A stretch of 64,000 nucleotides of DNA. Source: Symsagittifera roscoffensis. Lineage: Eukaryota; Xenacoelomorpha; Acoela; Convolutidae. Numbering within the stretch: position 1 is the first letter of the stretch; each line of letters begins with the position of its first letter. The notes beneath the pieces were generated by a model. It ran no database searches and was not told the origin of the DNA. It saw nothing but the letters and a program-made list of their open reading frames with translations. The stretch covers positions 31,501,301 to 31,565,300 of the forward strand of contig NC_087066.1 of assembly GCF_963678635.1 (NCBI RefSeq). The letters are read 5' to 3'. Position numbers and translations under genes: made by a program. This document shows, piece by piece, positions 60,201-64,000 of the stretch.

Positions 60201-63200
60201 ATTTTTGCAAGTATTGTTCATCAATCAAATTTTGATGAAAACATTTCCTTCCAAAAATCAATTTTCCCATTTTTTGCGGTTGTTGAGTAATGAAACTGAC
60301 CCAAAATATTTTGCGTGGGGGATGATTTCCATAAAAAATTTCAAATTTTGGAAAAAAAAAATTTCACTTTATTTTATTTCATTTAATTTTTTTTATGTTA
60401 ATACTGCTGCTCCATAAACCTTAATAGGCAGTCGGAACATTCAGGGCTTCGCCCTGATACGAACAGTCTTGCTGTGTTAAGTTACGACTAATAAACTTGA
60501 AATTATCAGCTCAAAAAATTTGGCGATTGACTGTTTAGAGGTTTGGCAAAGATGAAAGAATTTTTAAACTTCTGTTTCAGAAAAATTGTCAAGAAATTAG
60601 GGTCAATTCAGCTTAGTTTAAGAAAGTAAATTTCATCTCGTGCAAGATTTTTGAAGTGTTTTTGCAAAAAATCAAACTGTCCATACATGAAACATTTAGT
60701 CATTTAGAGCTGATACTCTCTCTTTAGAAACGTATTCTAAAAGTTGGAGTGATGGATCTAATTAAAAATTTTCAGCCATGATTTTATTGTTCTTTTTAAA
60801 ATTATTGTCAAAACAATTCTTGTTGTTAAGAAAAAAGTCCGAATTTTTTTTTGATTTTCAGACCAATTTTGAGCAAATAGTTGAATAATTGACTCTTCAC
60901 TTATTTAAGCCAGCAGAGACTAAAGTTTGTTTCATAATTTAGCCGTAATTAGCTTTCAAATGATTCGAGTCGGAAATTTTTGTTAAATGGTTTTGGCTTT
61001 TATGATTAATGTTGAAAATTTTAGTTATGGAGAAAAAACAAAAAGTAAAACTATAGCTATAGTAAAACTTAAGTTTTTGTTTTTTTTAAAAAAAACTTAT
61101 TTCATTTTCTATTTTCATCTAACTTCGAATACGTTTTAGAATTTTTGGCCGTAAAAATAAAATTTTTGCAAAATGATTTTTTATTGTTAAAAAAATTTTG
61201 GTTAATTAACTTGAGCGTTTAATAAGATTAATAAGTTGATAAGTTAAAATTTAGCGTTCTGAGATACGTGCTCAGCCTTTTGATATTCTGGCTTAACTTA
61301 GATTTTGTGCTGACAAAAATGTGTGGTAACCGGTTAAAAAATACCATCAATAAATAGGCACTGACAAAAAATTTTGGAAAATATAGATAGATGATAGAAA
61401 ATGACCAAAATTGGGAACAAATACAAAATTATAGAGAAGCTAACTTTTTGCTTTTGCGCCATAAGTAGTTTTTTTCAACATTACTCATATAAGCAAACAA
61501 CATGAACACAATATTACAAAACGTTCCGGCTCAATTATTTACAAATTTTCAGGTTGAAGTTTAATAAAGTTTCTCTAGTTGTTTTCGACAAATTTCCGCT
61601 TTTTGAAAAACCGGCGGGCGTGGTTTTGAAATACTGAATTTTGAATCGTGTAAGTAACTTTTCTAAATTGCAATAAAACTACGGCTATCTTTTCTGATTG
61701 TGAGTTAACTTACGGTGAAAATATTGGTGATTAAATCAAAGCTAATCAAAACGCTAGATGTTTGCTGGTGTGGGAAACACTGTGGCAGTTTTAGAGGAAG
61801 TCCCGGCATGCTGAACGGCTGCATGTGACGTAATTTAGATAAAGATTATTCATCAAGCTCAGTAGAAATAAAGACTTCATTAAAAAGAAAATTAAAATTG
61901 ACATAATCGTGTTATTCTGTGTTTGAATGCAAAAAGAATCCTTCATGAATGGTATACTGTTTTTGGTTTTTACGTTGATTTTTTGTACATGTAATATTAC
62001 TATAATTTTCGTTCCGCTATCCAGTTTTGAATAAAGATTATCGGAATGATTGTCTTAAAAACAAAGAAATGCTGTAGAATTTTGAGAGTTACAAGGAGGG
62101 AATATCAAGGAAACCAATATTAAAAACGGCTTTCAATATTAAAGACGTTTACCGCTTCTGAAATCAGGAGCGGATTCAGCGCCCAAAAGTGGGTGTGTCC
62201 GCTCTCACCTTCTCAAGGATTGAAATCTTTCGCCACCTATATGCAGTCATTGTGAAAGTATCTTTTCAGTTTCAACGAGTATCAGTTTAAGGGTTTCTCC
62301 ACTTTGGTATTGTTTTAAGACCAGTGTTAAGGGAATAATAATAGGATTCTCAGAAATTTCATCAAAAATGAAACTTTTAGCAAGCTTTTGCAAATATGGA
62401 ATCCTTTTATTGTTTTGTGAGCGCTGTAAAATCAAGGTTTAGAACTAATTTATATCACAGAAAATTTAGACAAAAAAAATTTATCGAAAAATCTGCTCTC
62501 TCAAAAATTGCTATGAATTTTAATTTGAGATAAAATGTTGATTTAACAATTAAAAACTTCAGTTTTCAGCGAGAAATGTTTCCATAGAAATAAAGTGATG
62601 GGACCAAAGTTGAGTACTCGCATTCAGTTTTAAGTGCTTATAATAGATTATACTATGATTTTAGTACCAGTCATACTAAAATTGCGGAAAAATCAATTTT
62701 AATCCATTCATAATCCATTTTACGCTTTTTGCAGACGTTGGTTTATATGAAAAAAGAGAAACTGTTTTAAAAGTTTTCAAATCAATTGAAATTTATAACT
62801 TTTTTTTCTATTTCTTCTCCATTGGAGTTGTTTCATGATGCAAACTTTGAGTTTTTTTACCACCAAATTATCAGCACATTGCTTCAGTTTCCGAATTTAT
62901 TCGGAAGATATATTTTTCGCCTATCGCGGGAACTTTTCAATTAATTTAAAAAGATCTCCATAAAACCTTGGTTTTGAGGTAAAATTTTGTGTATAGATGA
63001 ACAAAAGAGTGACAAAACATCAAATTTTTATAGATTTTATTATTGACAGAAAAATAATAACCCATAAAATGTAATTAAAGTATACTTTTGGTGAGACAAA
63101 ACTTTGGCAAAACAAGAGAATTTAATCAACTAAAATTGATTTATCAAGTTTTTCTATAAAAAGCGATGAATTTTAATCGATTATAAGAGATTGAAACTTC

Positions 63201-63383
63201 CTGGGAAATATCACGGTTATAATCAATTATAAATCGTTTAAACCCATAATTTTGGTAAATATAATCAATTATAATTGTCAAAAAATCAACATAATAATTC
63301 GTTATAATCGATTACCTACGCCAAAATTTGGATGTGGGCATACCTCTTGAACGAAGGACTGAATTCGCGAAAACTTTGTCATC
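30135..63383 (-). CDS. Unidentified long coiled-coil protein, 17 exons, 786 aa (gene-level entry)
   Basis: Exons from 5' to 3': 63345-63383, 56845-56991, 56183-56310, 45340-45547, 44527-44701, 41156-41259, 40485-40685, 40005-40046, 39849-39919, 39337-39478, 38647-38829, 37976-38119, 34534-34719, 34127-34299, 33639-33803, 31275-31443, 30135-30218. Every border is AG/GT and all 16 phases agree, giving 2361 bases. The protein is dominated by Leu/Glu/Lys/Gln heptads, with breaks only at a Pro-rich patch (PLSQLPLPAQF, about residues 80-90), a Ser/Gly-rich loop (about 550-585) and a non-coiled tail. No signal peptide, membrane segment or enzymatic motif. Such proteins are often centrosomal, ciliary or Golgi scaffolds, but I do not recognise an ortholog. 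The first and last exons are the least certain. Confidence 0.8.
31275..31443 (-). CDS. Coiled-coil gene exon 16
   Basis: Acceptor TCATTTCAG, donor GTAAGG. One base completes Lys, then LESAVEENKSLSRSLTSSE and helix to LKEYEMK. Residues 703-759. Confidence 0.87.
31540..31750. mobile_element. hAT-type MITE, copy D (211 bp)
   Basis: Ends CAGGGGTGGATTTA and AGATCTGCCCCTG are inverted repeats of the family seen at 43886-44266. The flanks CTTCAGTT and CTTGCGGT are at best a decayed target duplication. Starts 97 bases beyond the 5' edge of coiled-coil exon 16. Confidence 0.65.
31763..32294 (+). mobile_element. Helentron/HINE-like dispersed element, copy 3
   Basis: 532 bp with GTTCCGAC + ACTTTCGATACGAAAGT at the start and GTCGGAAC + TCAGGGCTTTGCCTTGA + ACGAGCAGTCTTG at the end. 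Directly follows the MITE at 31540-31750 and directly precedes the 170 bp tandem array. Confidence 0.78.
32415..33310 (+). repeat. Tandem array, ~170 bp period, about 5 units
   Basis: The marker 'TMTCAGATTTGGGAGG.TAG' and its variants falls at 32583, 32752, 32910, 33080 and 33252, spacings of 169, 158, 170 and 172 bp. Each unit also carries 'GAGTTTTCCACAA..CGTT'-like and 'TTTTGACTTTTC.GAGG..ATAA'-like segments. Units are well diverged. Lies in the intron between coiled-coil exons 15 and 16. Confidence 0.85.
33639..33803 (-). CDS. Coiled-coil gene exon 15
   Basis: Acceptor CGTTTTAG, donor GTGAGC. One base in and two bases out agree with exons 14 and 16. KQRQLASEKISSLEHKVTSL heptads. Residues 648-703. 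Confidence 0.87.
33972..34077 (+). repeat. 29 bp minisatellite, 3.7 copies
   Basis: Unit GGAAGCTAAAGTTTCCGAAA + ATATTCTCT, repeated at 33972, 34001, 34030 and 34059, with a single change (GGTAAAG) in the second copy. Intronic between coiled-coil exons 14 and 15. Near-identity indicates recent expansion. Confidence 0.95.
34127..34299 (-). CDS. Coiled-coil gene exon 14
   Basis: Acceptor GCATTCTAG, donor GTGAGA, two bases carried. NELVDMNKENLLEHCLVLQF and continuing helix. Residues 591-648. This segment has the least repetitive composition and is the best query for a homolog search. Confidence 0.87.
34534..34719 (-). CDS. Coiled-coil gene exon 13: helix then Ser/Gly-rich loop
   Basis: 62 codons, acceptor TATTTGCAG, donor GTAAGT. 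Helix RFYEKLQSYKSKREELEED is followed by a low-complexity stretch with SSSHKDNNTSTPK and GGKNGGGGSGK, the only long non-helical segment inside the protein. Residues 529-590. Confidence 0.86.
34720..37221. other. Coiled-coil gene intron 12, left part
   Basis: Apart from a tRNA-like SINE head (36240-36325) and the element starting at 37222, I see no structured feature. Open frames at 35635-35817 and 35832-36098 on the plus strand have no recognisable similarity. Confidence 0.5.
36240..36325 (-). repeat. tRNA-derived SINE head
   Basis: On the minus strand GGCGTAGTGGCGCAGTGTAAG (A-box region), then GTCTACAAGG (anticodon arm-like) and GTTGCGTAATCGAACCTCGG (B-box region) occur in tRNA order and spacing. 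The acceptor stem does not close, so it is a SINE head or tRNA pseudogene rather than a working tRNA. Confidence 0.55.
37222..37697 (+). mobile_element. Helentron/HINE-like dispersed element, copy 4
   Basis: 476 bp. Start GTTCCGAC + ACTTTCGTAACGAAAGT (stem kept, loop changed). End GTCGGAAC + perfect hairpin TCAGGGCTTTGCCCTGA + ACGAGCAGTCTTG, followed by TTTA as in copy 1. Internally shorter than copies 1-3. Confidence 0.75.
37976..38119 (-). CDS. Coiled-coil gene exon 12
   Basis: 48 codons, acceptor TTTGTTTGTAG, donor GTCAGT. ELELNSVRILLTREKED and further helix. Residues 481-528. Confidence 0.87.
38207..38306 (+). repeat. Short tandem repeat, 37-41 bp period
   Basis: Three units beginning TCACTCCCACAATTTTTTAC at 38207, 38244 and 38285. 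In the intron just upstream of coiled-coil exon 12; very T-rich on the plus strand. Confidence 0.8.
38647..38829 (-). CDS. Coiled-coil gene exon 11
   Basis: 61 codons, acceptor CTTTTCCAG, donor GTAAGT. A short polar break (LGYSSDVTSQS) separates two helices; the second includes KALREELQQMKEQIRQRN. Residues 420-480. Confidence 0.88.
39157..39249. repeat. Foldback element, ~45 bp arms
   Basis: Left arm from TTCATTAGTAAAGCAGCATT and right arm ending ATGCTATACTAATGAA are inverted repeats with a few mismatches, meeting at ACTTG-AAAA-CAAGT. Unrelated in sequence to the foldback at 25612. Sits 88 bases outside coiled-coil exon 10, in the intron before exon 11. Confidence 0.85.
39337..39478 (-). CDS. 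Coiled-coil gene exon 10
   Basis: Acceptor ACTTTAG, donor GTGGGA. One base completes Thr from exon 9, then ELSRLKKEFEIKVGETEDQ and further helix. Residues 372-419. Confidence 0.85.
39849..39919 (-). CDS. Coiled-coil gene exon 9
   Basis: Acceptor TGCATTTCAG, donor GTAAGT, two bases carried. Lys/Glu-rich helix DKDEIEHLKKEKQKILKEK. Residues 349-372. Confidence 0.82.
40005..40046 (-). CDS. Coiled-coil gene exon 8 (42 bp)
   Basis: 14 codons, IASIKDQLQNQESK, between acceptor TCGTTTAG and donor GTATTC. Exactly two heptads, so including or skipping it keeps both the frame and the heptad register. Residues 335-348. Confidence 0.75.
40485..40685 (-). CDS. Coiled-coil gene exon 7
   Basis: 67 codons, acceptor TTTTTGCAG, donor GTGAGA. 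Strong heptads, for example LRAENESLKERVEQFQTD. Its GC-rich complement produces false Ser/Pro-rich open frames on the plus strand. Residues 268-334. Confidence 0.88.
41156..41259 (-). CDS. Coiled-coil gene exon 6
   Basis: Acceptor GTGAACAG, donor GTTAGA. Two leading bases complete Gly with exon 5, then QLTSSEEKLKATTESHSSD. Residues 233-267. Confidence 0.82.
41979..42967 (+). mobile_element. Helentron/HINE-like element, diverged copy 5
   Basis: The start is recognisable (TTCCGACTTTCGAAGGAAGT, CGGAATGTTTTTGCG), as is the end TCAGGTTTTAACTTGA + TACGAGCAATCTTG. The 3' stem still pairs despite five base changes. At ~990 bp it is longer than its relatives, so it probably contains an insertion between about 42260 and 42900. 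Confidence 0.5.
43655..44450 (+). mobile_element. Helentron/HINE-like element, copy 6, interrupted by a hAT MITE
   Basis: Left part 43655-43885 keeps 'GAATATTTGTGCT..G.G', 'TATCACCCGCAACTATTTGT' and 'TTATGGAGG'. Right part 44267-44450 ends TCAAGGCTTTGCCTTAA + TACGATACAAGCAGT. The MITE at 43886-44266 sits between them, so this copy is older than the MITE insertion. Confidence 0.6.
43886..44266. mobile_element. hAT-type MITE, copy A, with 8 bp target duplication
   Basis: 381 bp with inverted ends CAGGGGCGGATTTAG and CTGGATCCGCCCCTG, flanked on both sides by TTAAGATA (43878-43885 and 44267-44274). An 8 bp target duplication and CAGGGGCGG ends are typical of hAT-superfamily non-autonomous elements. 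Open frames inside (43909-44289) are incidental. Contains GGGGTTCGACCCC, close to a pol III B box. Confidence 0.88.
44527..44701 (-). CDS. Coiled-coil gene exon 5
   Basis: Acceptor ATTTTAG, donor GTGACA, one base carried. Starts LLNLQHSKDKESVELRK. A second in-frame AG 15 bases downstream (…CTTCAG|CAC) would drop LLNLQ. Residues 175-233. Confidence 0.83.
45071..45294. mobile_element. hAT-type MITE, copy C, internally deleted
   Basis: Starts AAGGGGTGGATTTTCG, shares 'TTTGACGACCTTTTTTAGGT' and 'CCGAGTGCTCCCAGA' with copy B, then jumps to 'AGGGGAGCGCAAAGC' and ends AAATCCGCCCCCTG. 46 bases from coiled-coil exon 4. No clear target duplication. Confidence 0.7.
45340..45547 (-). CDS. Coiled-coil gene exon 4
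   Basis: Acceptor TTTGTTTCAG, donor GTTGAC. One base completes the split Gln codon from exon 3. Continuous charged helix, for example CRKKLEETVSQQKRLREEF. Residues 105-174. Confidence 0.87.
45752..45897 (+). repeat. Local triplication, ~53 bp core
   Basis: 'TTCTAAGTTTCCATTAAG' followed by 'TTGATAGTTTTTTGCGACTT' occurs complete at 45752-45804 and 45845-45897, with a shortened copy between. Intronic. Confidence 0.85.
46150..46533. mobile_element. hAT-type MITE, copy B (opposite orientation to copy A)
   Basis: Starts GGGGGCGGATTTTC and ends AAATCCGCCCCTG. Collinear with the reverse complement of copy A, including 'TTGGCGCGCGCTCCCCCTCA', 'GGCGCCAAAGGCGCC' and 'GGGTTCGAATCCTG'. The first two bases of the 5' end appear lost. 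Confidence 0.8.
48015..48452. mobile_element. TIR element, ~438 bp, ~30 bp inverted ends
   Basis: Left end GAAATTAGACGATTAGCAAA + TTAGACGGATGC (48015-48045) pairs with the reverse complement of 48421-48452, with two or three mismatches. The interior has no transposase; the open frame at 48199-48432 just runs into the right end. Superfamily not determined. Confidence 0.75.
48854..49116 (-). repeat. 3' LTR of the gypsy element (extent inferred)
   Basis: Starts TGCTGAAGCTAACTCTACTT on the plus strand and is similar to 55279-55372 over about 95 bases, including a common 'CAATTAAAAG' and 'GAATTAGTCT.AAGTT.AAAC'. The inner border at 49116 (…CTGCA) is inferred from the adjoining polypyrimidine tract. 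Contains a short AATAAAAG tandem at 48885-48910. Confidence 0.65.
49117..49134 (-). other. Polypurine tract of the gypsy element
   Basis: The plus strand reads TCCTTTCTCCCCCCTTTT, an 18-base pure pyrimidine run, i.e. a purine tract on the element's coding strand just upstream of its 3' LTR, where plus-strand priming takes place. Confidence 0.75.
49470..50353 (-). pseudogene. Gypsy element: Ser/Thr-rich region downstream of integrase
   Basis: Two open frames (49787-50353 and 49470-49727) in the position of an integrase C-terminal extension or a third ORF. Composition is Ser/Thr/Asp/Asn-rich (for example SRPSSKSTRRQPLQSKKR), with no membrane segment and no chromodomain that I can see. Function unknown. 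Confidence 0.6.
51133..51645 (-). pseudogene. Gypsy integrase fragment
   Basis: Carries the HHCC zinc-binding region (HETHPGQFGKKYLAQ, then CSECTK) and part of the catalytic core: LNLDFAGLL with the first Asp and RVDHASCF with the second. The frame ends soon after SNNIKK, before or at the expected catalytic Glu region. Integrases insert the cDNA copy into the genome. Confidence 0.88.
52316..52543 (-). pseudogene. Gypsy RNase H fragment
   Basis: LLGVVWAVEHYKNYLHG and FEVITEHKALLSAL are the standard Ty3/gypsy RNase H signatures; RLTRWVDRLLPF and IKHLAGKDM follow. Separated from the RT and integrase frames by stops. Confidence 0.88.
53076..53507 (-). pseudogene. Gypsy reverse transcriptase fragment
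   Basis: Shows SPIVITCKKDKSIKLALDS, YQMPNIHDMED, FSNLGLKNAYSQ and TGFYGLGDMPNKFQRVMD. In FSNLGLKNAYSQ the usual first catalytic Asp is Gly. The YLDD catalytic box survives at 53093-53104 but in another frame, so a frameshift lies just before it. Inactive copy. Confidence 0.9.
53700..54060 (-). pseudogene. Gypsy aspartic protease fragment
   Basis: DSASPFSFLKK is the active-site region (normally D-S/T-G/A) and NILGHDNLPKVGIEI corresponds to the conserved ILGxDLL...G segment of retroviral-type proteases. Lies between gag and RT as expected. Confidence 0.82.
54404..55263 (-). pseudogene. Gypsy gag region
   Basis: An ATG at 55263 opens MAQSNNESNVRRIPPFWQ, then the frame breaks near 55180. Capsid-like sequence resumes in other frames (RKQRDRESLEQFWGSLAEMA; AEEEWIRDIFINNM-like), and CNTCMK at the end is the start of a CCHC zinc knuckle interrupted by a TGA. 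At least two frame disruptions. Confidence 0.78.
55252..55262 (-). other. Primer-binding site of the gypsy element
   Basis: Minus strand TGGCGCAGTCA, resembling tRNA-complementary PBS sequences of other invertebrate gypsy elements. It overlaps the putative gag ATG (55261-55263). The priming tRNA is not determined. Confidence 0.6.
55279..55372 (-). repeat. 5' LTR remnant of the gypsy element
   Basis: Starts TGTTGTAGCGAACTCTACTT on the plus strand. It matches the other LTR for about 95 bases and then stops matching, so the outer part has been lost or replaced. Confidence 0.65.
56183..56310 (-). CDS. Coiled-coil gene exon 3
   Basis: Acceptor TTTGTTTCAG, donor GTAGGT, two bases carried. Encodes a Pro-containing break (NLFPLSQLPLPAQF) and then helix up to QKLQTLYQ. 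The following 10.6 kb intron hosts the gypsy element. Residues 63-105. Confidence 0.83.
56845..56991 (-). CDS. Coiled-coil gene exon 2
   Basis: 49 codons, acceptor TTTGCACAG, donor GTCAGT. Encodes VEKYVEDIRALAEERDRL and continues as heptads to TPTQRMNKWYLE. Residues 14-62. Confidence 0.85.
57437..57690 (-). mobile_element. Helentron/HINE-like element, truncated copy 7
   Basis: On the minus strand ends with the hairpin TCAGGGATCTGCCCTGA and TACGAGCGATCTTC. The interior keeps the 'CAAATTTTG' region but the 5' start is missing. 5' truncation or decay. Confidence 0.6.
57691..60304. other. Coiled-coil gene intron 1, middle part: little structure
   Basis: AT-rich sequence with no recognised exon or element, except a cluster of AATTGTCT motifs at 60023-60135. 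Confidence 0.5.
60305..60471 (+). mobile_element. Helentron/HINE-like element, 3' fragment, copy 8
   Basis: Keeps the last ~165 bp: 'GGGGGATGATTTCCATA', GTCGGAAC, perfect hairpin TCAGGGCTTCGCCCTGA and TACGAACAGTCTTG. The 5' part is absent. Confidence 0.7.
62165..62222. mobile_element. hAT-MITE end fragment
   Basis: CAGGAGCGGATTCAGCGCCC matches the end of the CAGGGGCGGAT family with two changes. No opposite end identified, so either a solo fragment or a diverged subfamily. Confidence 0.4.
63176..63314. repeat. Cluster of TATAATCRATTATA palindromes
   Basis: Four matches to the near-palindrome ATAATCRATTATA (AATCGATTATAA near 63176, TATAATCAATTATAA near 63219 and 63258, TATAATCGATTA near 63302) within 140 bp, ending 30 bp from the putative first exon of the coiled-coil gene. 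Confidence 0.6.
63345..63383 (-). CDS. Coiled-coil gene exon 1 (candidate start)
   Basis: ATG at 63383 opens MTKFSRIQSFVQE, ending at a codon boundary with donor GAG|GTATGC. The phase matches exon 2, giving FVQE-VEKYVEDI. The frame stays open upstream of the ATG, so the true start could lie further right or this could be an internal exon. Confidence 0.45.
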
Positions 63384-64000
63384 CAATCAGAGCTCAGTAT
63401 TGAAAAATTAGATAAAAATAGGAGACAAAATTATTTAACCGCGACCGGTGCAATTTTCGTGAATGTTGCATTTTTGCTGCTCAAATTTTACATAATATGT
63501 AGAATTTATGCAATTCATTTACTGCAATCTGTAGCCAACAAAAACTTCCAAACTGGATGGAAATTTTATGTAGATAATCGAAACTTAATTTTTTGTGGCT
63601 ACTGAACAGAAACTATCTTTTTTTAATTAAGATTTGCAACTGGCAATACTTTGAAGCTAATTTGGACAAGAGTGCCTTAGCAACTTTTAAAATCGTTTTC
63701 GGTGGCTTCGTGTTTAACGCAATTTAATAGTGAAAAAGGTAAGAGGTTCGTGTCAAGCGACAGGAATGTATTTTTAGAAATCAGACTAGAAATATAGTGT
63801 TTTCAGATTTCTAGTCAAGATTAGATAGAAGTAATTCTCGTCGGTGTAAGAAATTTGCCGGGTACAGGCAGTTATTAAAAAGCTTTTGCCATGCATTTAA
63901 GCAACGCGTATTTCAATTTAACAAAACGTTTTGTGCCTCGAAAAGTTTCATTCCCTTTTTTCTGAAATCTGCAGCTGACTCACAGCGATGTAAATTTTTC

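Larger units (their letters stand above)
60472..63344. other. Coiled-coil gene intron 1, right part: little structure
   Basis: Holds a short hAT-MITE-like end at 62165 (CAGGAGCGGATTCAG) and the TATAATCRATTATA cluster at 63176-63314. The minus-strand open frame 62247-62435 has no recognisable similarity. Confidence 0.5.

Overview
The window is AT-rich, intron-rich eukaryotic DNA packed with small repeats. It is most likely from an invertebrate animal; I cannot place the lineage from sequence alone. Two protein-coding genes account for essentially all convincing coding sequence, and they converge tail to tail.

(1) Plus strand, 1902-24517: a 5'-truncated RBM28 (yeast Nop4-type) gene. Ten exons with matching splice phases encode 654 residues: three RRM domains, an acidic linker before the second of them, a basic C-terminus and a poly(A) signal. 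Its first visible intron (2139-15958) is almost entirely a roughly 13 kb satellite of ~75 bp monomers. These are arranged in nested higher-order repeats with exact periods (413, 514 and 1845 bp) and carry a recurrent 24 bp perfect palindrome.

(2) Minus strand, 63383-30135: a 17-exon gene whose phases agree at all 16 junctions, giving a 786-residue, almost wholly coiled-coil protein. I could not name it. Its introns hold a decayed Ty3/gypsy element (about 48854-55372), hAT-type MITEs (one with a clean 8 bp target duplication), a 170 bp tandem repeat, foldback elements and a tRNA-derived SINE head.

Between the genes (24608-30100) there is only repeat-derived sequence. A dispersed family of about 530 bp with inverted end motifs and a hairpin next to its 3' end occurs at least eight times across both genes. 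The 3' hairpin stays paired in diverged copies through compensating changes, which suggests a Helentron/HINE-like non-autonomous transposon. Other repeats include a ~350 bp family around the RBM28 exons, a family with 'CGGCTT' and 'ATCGCAAGTGGTGC' motifs, a TIR element at 48015-48452 and several minisatellites.

The most unusual signals are the intronic higher-order satellite with its palindrome, the covarying-hairpin element family, the perfect 42 bp-arm foldback, and the unnamed coiled-coil gene.
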